NCBI GenBank assembly: GCA_017559825.1
Contig: JAFYQR010000026.1
Span: 1 to 37,886 of the forward strand
DNA from: Thermoguttaceae bacterium
Lineage (GTDB): Bacteria; Planctomycetota; Planctomycetia; Pirellulales; Thermoguttaceae
Reading direction: 5' to 3'
Length of the DNA: 37,886 bases
Program-made: the position numbers and the translations under genes
Shown here: positions 6,236-13,722 of the stretch, in pieces
Position numbering within the stretch: the first letter of the stretch is position 1
Layout: every line of letters starts with the position of its first letter
The notes under the pieces: model-generated
The model's input: the letters and a program-made list of their open reading frames with translations, nothing else
Database searches by the model: none
What the model was told of the DNA's origin: nothing

Positions 6236-8392
6236 ATGAGCGCCAATCGTCGCGAACGAGCCCTTGAAGCGCTCGCTCGCCGCGTCGACCTTCCCGACGC
6301 CCCGCCGACCAACGCGAGCGCCCCGCTCGACTATTACGGCAAAGACGTCTTCAACGCCGCCGCGATTCGCAAGTATCTCTCGCGCGGCGCCGCCGAAAAA
6401 CTCCTCGCGACGATCCAAGACGGCGCTCGGCTCGACCCGAACGTCGCCGGCGACGTCGCCCACGCGATGAAAGACTGGGCGATCTCCCGAGGCGCGACGC
6501 ACTTCACGCATTGGTTCCAGCCGATGACCGGAAGCACCGCCGAAAAACACGACGCTTTCCTCGATCTCAACGAGCAAGGCGAAGCGATCATGACGTTTTC
6601 CGGCAAAAATCTCGTCAAAAGCGAACCGGACGCGTCGAGCTTCCCCTCCGGCGGGCTCCGCTGCACCTTCGAGGCGCGCGGCTACACCGCTTGGGACCCG
6701 ACCAGTCCGGCGTTCGTCAAGCGCAACCCGAAGGGCGCGACCCTCTGCATTCCCTCGATTTTCTGTTCGCACACCGGCGAAACGCTCGACCGCAAGATTC
6801 CGCTCCTTCGTTCGATTCAAGCCTTAAAGCGTTCGATCGAACGTTTTATGACTTGCTTCGGCGTTCCGGCCGCGCGAACGACGATCACGCTCGGCGCCGA
6901 GCAGGAGTATTTCCTCGTCGACCGCGAGTTTTACCTCCGCCGCCCCGACTTGGTGCAAACCGGCCGCGCGCTTTTCGGCGCCGCTCCGGCGAAACACCAA
7001 CAGCTTGAAGACCACTACTTCGGCGCCGTCAAGCCGCGCGTTCTGAACTTCATGGCCGAAGTCGAAGAGGAGCTTTGGCGCCTTGGGATTCCCGCGAAAA
7101 CCCGCCACAACGAAGTCGCGCCCGCGCAGTTCGAACTCGCGCCGACCTTCGAGGAACTGAACCTCGCCGTCGACCACAACATGTTGACGATGGAGATTTT
7201 ACGCCGAGTCGCCGAGAAAAACGGACTCGTCTGTCTCCTGCACGAAAAACCGTTCGCGGGCGTGAACGGTTCCGGCAAGCACAACAACTGGTCGGCGACT
7301 TACGGCTCGCGCAATCTTCTCGATCCCGGCGACGACCCGCGGCGCAACTCGATATTTTTAGCGTTCTTAACGGCGATCGTGCGCGCCGTCGACCTCCGCG
7401 GCGACCTCCTGCGCTGCTCGACCGTAACCGCCGGAAACGACTGGCGTTTGGGCGCGAACGAAGCGCCGCCGGCCATCGTGTCGATTTACCTCGGCGACCG
7501 CCTGACCGAAACGCTCGAACAAGTCGAACGAGGCGTCTTCGAGGAGTACCGAGCGCGTCCGAAAACGCTGAAAATCGGCCTAACAACCGCGCCTCGTCTC
7601 GAAGGCGACGATTCCGACCGCAACCGCACGAGCCCGTTCGCCTTCACCGGCAACAAATTCGAGTTCCGAGCCTGCGGTTCGAGCCAATCGTGCGCGCCGT
7701 TCAACACCTACCTGAACGCGTCGGTAGCGGAATCGCTCGACTACATTTCCGAGCGTCTCGAGCCGGTCGCCGGAACGCCGCGTTTCGACGAAACGCTCCA
7801 AGGCCTGCTCGCCGAGCTGATTAAATCCCATAAACGCGTGATTTACAACGGCAACAATTACAGCGAATCGTGGGTGAAAGAAGCCGAGCGACGCGGCTTG
7901 CCGAACCTGAAAACGTCGCTTCAAGCCCTGCGCCCGTTGCTCGACGCCAAAAATCACCAACTTTTGGAAAAATACGGCGTCTTTTCGGCCATCGAGTTGG
8001 AGTCGCGATACGAAATCTTCACCGAGGAATACGTTCGTAAAATCCAAATCGAGGGCGAAGTCGCTCGCGACATGGCGCAAAACATGATTTTGCCGGTCGT
8101 TTTGAGCGAGTACGGCAAACTGGCTCAATCGTTGCAAGCCGCTCAAAACGCGGGACTTGCCGCGGGGATCGCCGGAATAAAACGCTCGACCGAAACGCTT
8201 GGCGGTCTCCTCGACGAGCTTCAAGAACGAATCGCCGCGCTCGCCGACTTCAAAACGGTCGACGTCGAAAATTGCGAGCGTTACATCGAGGCGACCAAGG
8301 CGCTCCGCTCGACGGTCGACGCGCTCGAACTTGTCGTCGACGACGCGAAATGGCCGCTGCCGAAATATCGCGAGATGCTTTTCGTCTACTAA
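6236..8392 (+). CDS. glnN: Glutamine synthetase type III
   Basis: Makes glutamine from glutamate, ammonia and ATP, the main entry of ammonium into metabolism. The start is ATG 6236, with AGGAG 8 bases upstream and a promoter at 6111-6138. The resulting 718 residues fit the GSIII family, which is much larger than GSI. Visible landmarks are GAEQEYFLVD (about 220-229, metal-binding glutamates) and HNEVAPAQFELAP (291-303). Next come HEKPFAGVNGSGKHNNWS (336-353, ATP and glutamate site) and DRNRTSPFAFTGNKFEF (461-477). NGNNYSESWVKEAERRGLPN and a long helical C-terminus complete it. All key motifs appear intact. No amtB or glnB gene is adjacent, so regulation by neighbours cannot be inferred. A terminator follows directly. 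Confidence 0.97.
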   Translation: MSANRRERALEALARRVDLPDAPPTNASAPLDYYGKDVFNAAAIRKYLSRGAAEKLLATIQDGARLDPNVAGDVAHAMKDWAISRGATHFTHWFQPMTGSTAEKHDAFLDLNEQGEAIMTFSGKNLVKSEPDASSFPSGGLRCTFEARGYTAWDPTSPAFVKRNPKGATLCIPSIFCSHTGETLDRKIPLLRSIQALKRSIERFMTCFGVPAARTTITLGAEQEYFLVDREFYLRRPDLVQTGRALFGAAPAKHQQLEDHYFGAVKPRVLNFMAEVEEELWRLGIPAKTRHNEVAPAQFELAPTFEELNLAVDHNMLTMEILRRVAEKNGLVCLLHEKPFAGVNGSGKHNNWSATYGSRNLLDPGDDPRRNSIFLAFLTAIVRAVDLRGDLLRCSTVTAGNDWRLGANEAPPAIVSIYLGDRLTETLEQVERGVFEEYRARPKTLKIGLTTAPRLEGDDSDRNRTSPFAFTGNKFEFRACGSSQSCAPFNTYLNASVAESLDYISERLEPVAGTPRFDETLQGLLAELIKSHKRVIYNGNNYSESWVKEAERRGLPNLKTSLQALRPLLDAKNHQLLEKYGVFSAIELESRYEIFTEEYVRKIQIEGEVARDMAQNMILPVVLSEYGKLAQSLQAAQNAGLAAGIAGIKRSTETLGGLLDELQERIAALADFKTVDVENCERYIEATKALRSTVDALELVVDDAKWPLPKYREMLFVY

Positions 8393-8420
8393 CGCCGAAA
8401 AACTTAGCGTTCTAACCTTG

Positions 8421-8456
8421 ACGCGAGCTTGACTTAACGTTGGGCTCGCGTTTTTT
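8421..8456 (+). terminator. Terminator of glnN
   Basis: ACGCGAGC (8421-8428) and GCTCGCGT (8444-8451) form an 8-bp stem, followed by a run of T to 8456. Confidence 0.8.
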
Positions 8457-8512
8457 ACGTTCTTGAATTTTGAGAATTTGTCGAAAAAATTAAAAAAAAA
8501 GCCGCGCGGCTC

Positions 8513-8541
8513 TTGACGCCGATTCTTTGGACGATTACAAT
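8513..8541 (+). promoter_or_regulatory. Promoter of the GntR regulator gene
   Basis: TTGACG (8513-8518), a 17-bp spacer and TACAAT (8536-8541), the same boxes and spacing as at 472-500. The open frame of the regulator extends back over this promoter from a TTG, which shows that the upstream start is wrong. Confidence 0.8.
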
Positions 8542-8542
8542 A

Positions 8543-8566
8543 AGCGTGTTGGTCAACTGGAACACC
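8543..8566. promoter_or_regulatory. Putative operator A, overlapping the regulator's transcription start
   Basis: A 24-bp site directly after the -10 box. It shares GCGT at the left and GGTCAAC in the centre with the site at 9013-9036 (15 of 24 identical) and matches the site at 10092-10115 at 16 of 24. GTGTT (8546-8550) and AACAC (8561-8565) form short inverted arms. Its position fits autorepression by the GntR protein. Confidence 0.5.
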
Positions 8567-8593
8567 TTGCATTTTTTTTCAGCGAGGCTCAGC

Positions 8594-8986
8594 ATGTTTT
8601 TTCAAATTGACGTCGGCGCTCCGACGCCGATATACGAACAGATTTACCGTCAGGCGAAATTTTTGATCGCCAACGGCGCGCTCGGACCGGACGAGCTAAT
8701 TCCCTCGGTTCGCGAAGTCGCTCGCGCTCTTGCGATCAACCCGCAAACGGTCGTGCGAGCGTACCGCGACCTGCAAAACGAAGAGATTGTCTATCCGTTG
8801 CGAGGTCGAGGTTTAGCGGTCTCGTCCAACGCGCAAAAGCGTTGTCGAAACGACCGTTTGGCGTTTTTCGAGCGCGAGTTCGAACGCCTCCTCGACGAAG
8901 CGATTCAAAGCCGCTTAACGCCGGAGGAAATCCGCAAAACGGTCTTAGCGAAGCTCGAGAAAACGCTAAAAAAACGCTTCGCCTAA
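8594..8986 (+). CDS. GntR-family regulator, YtrA subfamily
   Basis: A 130-residue transcription factor starting at ATG 8594 (MFFQIDVGAPTPIYEQIYRQ). The N-terminal 70 residues are the GntR winged helix-turn-helix: IYEQIYRQAKFLIANGAL, then PSVREVARALAINPQTVVRA with the recognition helix, then a wing ending in RGRGLAVSS. The remaining 55 residues form a short helical dimerisation tail (ERLLDEAIQ ... EEIRKTVLAKLEK). This short build is typical of the YtrA subfamily, whose genes usually precede ABC transporter genes. An ABC ATPase gene follows 100 bp downstream and four membrane-protein genes come next. Three related sites at 8543, 9013 and 10092 are the likely operators. The effector is unknown. 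Confidence 0.93.
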   Translation: MFFQIDVGAPTPIYEQIYRQAKFLIANGALGPDELIPSVREVARALAINPQTVVRAYRDLQNEEIVYPLRGRGLAVSSNAQKRCRNDRLAFFEREFERLLDEAIQSRLTPEEIRKTVLAKLEKTLKKRFA

Positions 8987-9012
8987 CGCCGTTTCCTAAA
9001 AATTTTCGCCCA

Positions 9013-9036
9013 GGCGTACCGGTCAACCAATACGCC
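9013..9036. promoter_or_regulatory. Putative operator B, upstream of the ABC ATPase gene
   Basis: A 24-bp imperfect palindrome with GGCGTA and TACGCC as outer arms and ACCGGTCAACC in the middle; 9 of 12 base pairs are symmetrical. It is 18 of 24 identical to the site at 10092. It lies in the 100-bp gap between the regulator and ATPase genes. Confidence 0.6.
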
Positions 9037-9086
9037 AAAACGCTTTCTATTCCCCGTTTCAACTTTTTTTTCCAAGAGGCCCGACA

Positions 9087-10046
9087 ATGAACGATTTCAA
9101 CGCGCTCCCCCTCCCTTTGGAAACGACGCCCGCCGCCGAAAAAATCGTCGTAGCGACTAACCTTAGCAAGGCTTACAAACGCAAACCCGCGCTTGACGCC
9201 GTGTCGTTTTCCATCGAACGCGGCTCGGTTTTCGCGCTGTTGGGCGAGAACGGCGCCGGCAAAACGACGACGATCAAACTTTTGCTCGGCGACGTCGCGC
9301 CCGATTACGGTTCCGCGACCGTCTTCGGTCTCGACGCCCGCCGCGACGCGCTAACTATCCGCCGTCGAATCGGTTACGTTCCGGAAGTTCCCGCGCTTTA
9401 CGAGCGAATGACCGTCGCGGAAATGGGCCGTTTCGCCGCCGCGTTTTACGAAAACGATTATTGGGGCGAGTACTCCCGTCTAATCGCCGAATACGAAATC
9501 GACCTAAACGCGAAAATCTCGAAACTTTCGAAAGGCTTGAAGGCGTTGGTCTCGTTTTCGGTCGCGCTGGCGAGCCAACCGGAGTTCCTGATTCTCGACG
9601 AGCCGACGTCCGGGCTCGACGCGTTGGCGCGGCGTCGCATTTTGGAAACGATCGCCGACTTTGCCGCGTCCGGCGGAACGGCGTTGATCGCAAGTCATCA
9701 AATGGCGGAAGTTGAGCGCGTCGCCGACCGCGTCGCAATGCTGAAAAACAGTCGCCTTATAATCGACGAACCGCTGCTCGACCTGAAAGAGCGAACCCGC
9801 GTCGTTACGGCGGTCGTTCGCGGCGCGACGCCGGAAGAAACGCGACGCATTTTCGACGGCGTTTTCGCAACCGTCCTTAAAACGGAGGTTTGGGGAGAAC
9901 AAATCCGCGTCGTCGGGCGGAAATTGTCGTCCGATTTCGAAACCAAAATCCGCGCCGAACTGGGCGACCGCCTCCTCTCGCTCGAAACTTCGACGCCGAA
10001 CCTCGAAGAAATCTTTGTCGCGACAATGACGCAATCCGTTCAATAA
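9087..10046 (+). CDS. ABC transporter ATP-binding protein
   Basis: A 319-residue nucleotide-binding subunit that should power the membrane proteins encoded downstream. Walker A is GENGAGKTT (about residues 54-62). The signature loop is the LSKGLKA variant (about 148-154), common in ABC-2-type exporters with YtrA or GldA-like partners. Walker B and D-loop are FLILDEPTSGLD (about 167-178), and the switch histidine is in ASHQMAEVE. A C-terminal domain of about 100 residues follows. The ATG at 9087 has AGAGG about 8 bases upstream. A palindromic site precedes the gene and another follows it. All ATPase motifs are intact. Confidence 0.95.
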   Translation: MNDFNALPLPLETTPAAEKIVVATNLSKAYKRKPALDAVSFSIERGSVFALLGENGAGKTTTIKLLLGDVAPDYGSATVFGLDARRDALTIRRRIGYVPEVPALYERMTVAEMGRFAAAFYENDYWGEYSRLIAEYEIDLNAKISKLSKGLKALVSFSVALASQPEFLILDEPTSGLDALARRRILETIADFAASGGTALIASHQMAEVERVADRVAMLKNSRLIIDEPLLDLKERTRVVTAVVRGATPEETRRIFDGVFATVLKTEVWGEQIRVVGRKLSSDFETKIRAELGDRLLSLETSTPNLEEIFVATMTQSVQ

Positions 10047-10091
10047 CGCCGCTTAACAACGCGCTTTCGCCGCCGCGTCGCCCAACCGCGA

Positions 10092-10115
10092 GGCGTTCCG
10101 GTCGACCGGAGCGCC
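10092..10115. promoter_or_regulatory. Putative operator C, upstream of the first permease gene
   Basis: A nearly perfect 24-bp palindrome: TCCGGTCGACCGGA forms the core, with GGCG and CGCC as ends, and 11 of 12 pairs match. It is related to the sites at 8543 and 9013. It could also fold as an RNA hairpin, but no T run follows, so it is not a terminator. Confidence 0.6.
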
Positions 10116-10166
10116 CGGTCGTCGTTCCCCGTCCCGTTACATCATATCGTTTTACCGAGGTTTGAT

Positions 10167-10985
10167 ATGCGCCAACTACTCAACGGATTTAACGCGTTGT
10201 ACGTCAAGGAGTTAAAGCGTTCTCTCGCCGTTTCGGGAATCTTCGCGCTACTTATCGCCGCGTTCGTTTACGCAAGCGTCGCGCGCTTTTGGGTTCCCCT
10301 TTCTTCGTCCCCCGACGTCGTCCTCAATGAGTACCGCGCGTTTTGGCCCTGGCTCGCGCCGATATTCGTCTTCCTAAGTTCGACGGCGGCGCCGATTTAC
10401 GTCTTCGCCTCCGAACGTAAGGAAGGCGGTTTCAAGGTTTTACAACGTTTTCCCGTCGCAACCGCGACCGTTTACCTCGCAAAGTTCGCCGCGATTTTCA
10501 CGGCGCTCGTCGCAATATGCGTCTTTTTCGCCGTTTCAAGTTTCGCGTTCGACCTTTATTACGGCGACGCCTTGTCGACAACGCTTCGCGCCCCGTTGGC
10601 GAACGTCGGTTTCCTGATAAGCGTCGGCGCCACGCTTCTATTTGCGTCGCTCGAACTCTTTTGTTGGAGCGTATTTTGGGCGAACCGCGTTCGTCCGACG
10701 TTCGCCTTTTTGGCGACGGGCGCGTCGGCGTTCGTCGGCTGGGCGCTAACTGGCGTCGTCATCGGAATTACCGCGTTAACGCTAAAACCCGAACTCGCCG
10801 CCAAGCTCCCGCACGCCCCCATCCTCTTCGCGGCCTTTTTCACGATGCTATACGGCTTCCACGCCGCTAGCGCGCTCTCCTGGTTCGGGCTCGTCCGCCT
10901 CGCTTTTTTAGCGATTCCGCTTCGCGGGATTTACCGTCAATGCCGCCGTCAAGGAACCGCGACGGCGTTTAACTTGCCGTCCTAA
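10167..10985 (+). CDS. ABC-2-type membrane protein, paralog 1
   Basis: A 272-residue integral membrane protein with about six hydrophobic segments and no signal peptide. It is probably the membrane partner of the ATPase encoded 120 bp upstream. GAGG lies 7-10 bases before the ATG. Conserved family motifs, shared with the three genes that follow, are KEL near the N-terminus, ERKEGGFKVLQRFPV after the second hydrophobic segment, and LELFCWSVFWANRVR in the middle. The C-terminal GIYRQCRRQGTATAFNLPS is almost identical to the tail of the next gene. Assignment to ABC-2 permeases rests on context and topology, since the family has weak sequence conservation. Confidence 0.85.
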   Translation: MRQLLNGFNALYVKELKRSLAVSGIFALLIAAFVYASVARFWVPLSSSPDVVLNEYRAFWPWLAPIFVFLSSTAAPIYVFASERKEGGFKVLQRFPVATATVYLAKFAAIFTALVAICVFFAVSSFAFDLYYGDALSTTLRAPLANVGFLISVGATLLFASLELFCWSVFWANRVRPTFAFLATGASAFVGWALTGVVIGITALTLKPELAAKLPHAPILFAAFFTMLYGFHAASALSWFGLVRLAFLAIPLRGIYRQCRRQGTATAFNLPS

Positions 10986-11049
10986 CCCGCGCCGTCGTTA
11001 AAGATATACGTCAACGTAATTTTCGTCCAACGAAAGGAACGTCGTCATG
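10968..11049. repeat. 82-bp junction repeat, copy 1
   Basis: Covers the last codons of permease 1, the gap, the ribosome binding site and the ATG of permease 2. It matches the copies at 11848-11929 and 13641-13722 without gaps, apart from scattered substitutions. Shared landmarks are TTTAACTTGCCG at the left, GTCGTTA in the middle and AAAGGAACGTCG before the ATG. Confidence 0.85.
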
Positions 11050-11865
11050 AAACGCGAACACAACGCCTTTAAAGCGCTATTTTTCAAAGAATTGCGCGAA
11101 TCGTTTTACCGTTTGATTCCCGTCGTCTTTTTAGCCCTCGCGTTAATCCTTTGGGCGGCGTCGGCGGCTTACGGTCTCTTTCACCCTGCTAGCCGCGGGC
11201 CGTTTTACGAGTTCTATTTCGACTCCTGGATGTTAAACGCGCCGGTCGTCATTTTTCTAACCTGCGCTATTTTACCCGCTTACGCGTTCGCCGCCGAGCG
11301 CAAACGGGGCGGTTTCGAAACGCTAAAACGTTTCCCGACGTCGACGCTAACCGTCGTCCTTGCGAAGATAAGCGCGATATTGACGTTCTGCGCCGCGACG
11401 CTCGTTTTCTTCGTCGTTTCGAGCTTCGCGATCGACCTCGGCCTCGGCCTTCCGGCGTCGTCGACGCTTCTTAGTCAGTTCTTAGACGACTCCGGCAAGC
11501 CGTTCACCGAGTCGGCGCCCCATCTTTTCTTTTGCGCGTTCGCCTCGTTCGAACTCCTTTGTTGGGGCGCGTTTTGGGGTATGCGAATCCGGCGGGGCGC
11601 GCTTGCGATAACGGCGTCCGTCGCGTCGGCGTGCTGCGTTTGGGCTCTTCTCGGCGCTCTGTTCGAGCCGGAAATACAACGACGCTTAGCGGAAGCGCCG
11701 CTCTTCCTGACGCCGTTTATCGCCGTCGGCTCCGGTTTAGCCAACCTCTTCTATCACAGCTTTTACATCGAATTACGCGCGCTGTTTTGCCTCGTTCCGC
11801 TTTACGGAATTTATCGCCAATGCCGTCGGAAAGGCGCCGCGACAACGTTTAACTTGCCGTCTTAA
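11047..11865 (+). CDS. ABC-2-type membrane protein, paralog 2
   Basis: A 272-residue membrane protein, the same length as the gene before it and clearly a tandem duplicate. Shared motifs are KELRES near the start, ERKRGGFETLKRFPT, a FELLCWGAFWGMRIRRGA block and the tail GIYRQCRRKGAATTFNLPS. About six hydrophobic segments are visible. AAAGGAA lies 6-12 bases before the ATG, inside the 82-bp repeat. The 61-bp gap to the preceding gene suggests one transcript. Sequence between the motifs has diverged considerably, so the pair is not a recent copy and may form a heteromer. Confidence 0.85.
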   Translation: MKREHNAFKALFFKELRESFYRLIPVVFLALALILWAASAAYGLFHPASRGPFYEFYFDSWMLNAPVVIFLTCAILPAYAFAAERKRGGFETLKRFPTSTLTVVLAKISAILTFCAATLVFFVVSSFAIDLGLGLPASSTLLSQFLDDSGKPFTESAPHLFFCAFASFELLCWGAFWGMRIRRGALAITASVASACCVWALLGALFEPEIQRRLAEAPLFLTPFIAVGSGLANLFYHSFYIELRALFCLVPLYGIYRQCRRKGAATTFNLPS

Positions 11866-11929
11866 CCAGCGTCGTCGTTAGAGATAACCGTCAATATTAT
11901 TTTCGTCCAACGAAAGGAACGTCGGTATG
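11848..11929. repeat. 82-bp junction repeat, copy 2
   Basis: The second of three gapless near-identical junction sequences. It spans the end of permease 2 and the start codon of permease 3. Confidence 0.85.
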
Positions 11930-13645
11930 AACCGCAAAACTAGCGCGTTTAACGCGATATTTTTCAAGGAGTTGAGCGACGCCTACCATTACCCGCTCGC
12001 CGTCGTCGGCGTCCTCCTTCTCGCCGCCCCTCTTTTCGCGCCTTGGTATTCCCTACCGGAGGCAACGTTAAGTAATTTAGCGCCGACGATTAAGAAAAGC
12101 GCCGAACTCCTCGCCGGGCAATACGCCGGGTATTGGGGGCGTTACGCGCTCTTCTCCGTTTTTGTTCTCGCGGCGCTTTTGCCCGCCGGAATCTTCGCTC
12201 GCGAACGCAAAACAAAGGAAGCCGCCTGTTCGCTGCGTTTTCCGGTTTCACTGCAAACCGTTTTTCTCGCAAGGTTTAGCGCGATCGTCGCCCTAATCTC
12301 GCTCGTCGCCGTCGGGTTCGTTTTGACCGGCTTCGTCTTCGACCTAAGTTACGACGAGAAGCCGTTTACCGCGCTGACCTACTTTTGCGCCGACTACGAC
12401 CCAATCGAAACATCCAACCTCCAAGCGTTCGCGCTATGTCCGCTTGAACTCTTGATTTGGGGCGCGTTTTGGGCGACGTCGATTCGCCGCGAAGCGTTTG
12501 TCGTCGCGGCGTCGCTTCTCTCGACCTTCGCCGTTTGGGCTCTCGTCGGTTGGCTCGTCGCTTCCAGCGAAGAGAGGCCGGGAAGTCTCGCGGTCGCCAA
12601 CACTTGGGTTCTAACCCGCGACGCCGGCGTCGGCAGTTTGATTACCGTCGGCGGCGTCGCGTCGGTCGGCTCGCCCTTTTACGCGGCGCTACGTTTCGGC
12701 GCTCTCCTTTTGCCGATCGTCGGAATCGTTCGCGTTTTCCGCCGCGACGGCGCGCAAACGACGCTCGGCAACGGTTTAACCGGCCTCGACTTTCGCTTCA
12801 AAACGCTCTTGACAAAGCGTCGACAAAAAATCGCCGAAACCGCTTCCGCAAGCGTTCCGGTCGACGCAAACACGTCGGCGAAACCTTGCGAACGCTCGAC
12901 TTCCGATTCGTCGTTCCTTGCCGACTCGACGCCGCGTCGTTGGCGACCGCTAACCGCGCTTTGCGTCGAAACGATCAAGAGCGCGAGCCTTTTCGGGCGG
13001 TTTCGCGGCGCGATTCTTATCGACTTGGCGCTCCTTAACTACTTGCTGCTCAACGCGTTTTCGCCGAGCTTGATCGGTTGCCGCGAACTTGCGTTCGGCG
13101 CGCTTCTCCTTTGGGGAACGCAAGCGTTCGTCGGCCTGCGCAAAAACCGCTTAATTTTAACGACGCGGTTTCCGGTTCGCCCGAGCGTTTACTTCGCGTC
13201 GCAAGTCTTGGCGTATTTCGCATTGTTCGCCGCCGCGTTCCTTCCGGCGCTCGGCTTTCAACTTCTCTTCCCGGAGGCGGCGAACGACGTCCGCGAACTT
13301 TATTGGCTCCGCTCGACGACGCGCCTCCCCGACGTTCCCGTCAAGGAAACGTTGAACGTCGCGACGTTTGCGACGTTTCACGCTCTCGTCGTTCTTTGGA
13401 CGGCGGGCGTCGCGCGGTCGCGAATCGGCGCATTCCTCCTTTGCGCGGTCGCTTACGCAGTCTTTTATTTTGCGTTTTGTGCGTACGCGCTCTTTTGCTT
13501 TGGGCTGAGCGTCGCCGGCAAAGAGGTTCCCCCCTTCGAGCCTTGGCCGCTCCTTCCGTTCGTCGCGCTCGGACTCTTCCCCTTCGCTTGCCCCTTCGCT
13601 TACCTCCGGACGCGAGCGCGGTTTAAACGCCGCGACGACGTTTAA
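11927..13645 (+). CDS. Double-length ABC-2-type membrane protein, paralog 3
   Basis: A 572-residue membrane protein. The first 285 residues or so correspond to the whole of paralogs 1 and 2: KELSDAY near the start, ERKTKEAACSLRFPV, LELLIWGAFWATSIRREAF and GIVRVFRRDGAQTTL. A polar linker follows (about 290-340), then a second membrane half whose GLRKNRLILTTRFPVRPSVY echoes the RFPV motif of the first. This looks like an internal duplication or fusion. The gene ends inside the shared 82-bp junction at GTT TAA, in a frame different from paralogs 1 and 2. It ends 75 bp before paralog 4, which is very similar in the first half. Confidence 0.85.
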   Translation: MNRKTSAFNAIFFKELSDAYHYPLAVVGVLLLAAPLFAPWYSLPEATLSNLAPTIKKSAELLAGQYAGYWGRYALFSVFVLAALLPAGIFARERKTKEAACSLRFPVSLQTVFLARFSAIVALISLVAVGFVLTGFVFDLSYDEKPFTALTYFCADYDPIETSNLQAFALCPLELLIWGAFWATSIRREAFVVAASLLSTFAVWALVGWLVASSEERPGSLAVANTWVLTRDAGVGSLITVGGVASVGSPFYAALRFGALLLPIVGIVRVFRRDGAQTTLGNGLTGLDFRFKTLLTKRRQKIAETASASVPVDANTSAKPCERSTSDSSFLADSTPRRWRPLTALCVETIKSASLFGRFRGAILIDLALLNYLLLNAFSPSLIGCRELAFGALLLWGTQAFVGLRKNRLILTTRFPVRPSVYFASQVLAYFALFAAAFLPALGFQLLFPEAANDVRELYWLRSTTRLPDVPVKETLNVATFATFHALVVLWTAGVARSRIGAFLLCAVAYAVFYFAFCAYALFCFGLSVAGKEVPPFEPWPLLPFVALGLFPFACPFAYLRTRARFKRRDDV

Positions 13646-13722
13646 CTTGCCGCCCTAACCCGCGCCGTCGTTAGAGACAACCGTCAACGCAATTTTCGTC
13701 TAACAAAAGGAACGTCGGTATG
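13641..13722. repeat. 82-bp junction repeat, copy 3
   Basis: The third junction copy, between permeases 3 and 4. Here the part that encodes FNLPS-stop in copies 1 and 2 is read in another frame or is non-coding, a relic of the duplication. Confidence 0.85.

Noticed and set aside
8513..8593. TTG start for the GntR gene
   Set aside because: The TTG is the -35 box itself, and the GntR fold begins right after the ATG at 8594.
10968..13722. Mobile element or IS ends at the permease junctions
   Set aside because: The repeats contain coding tails and ribosome binding sites, with no transposase or inverted ends. Tandem gene duplication explains them.
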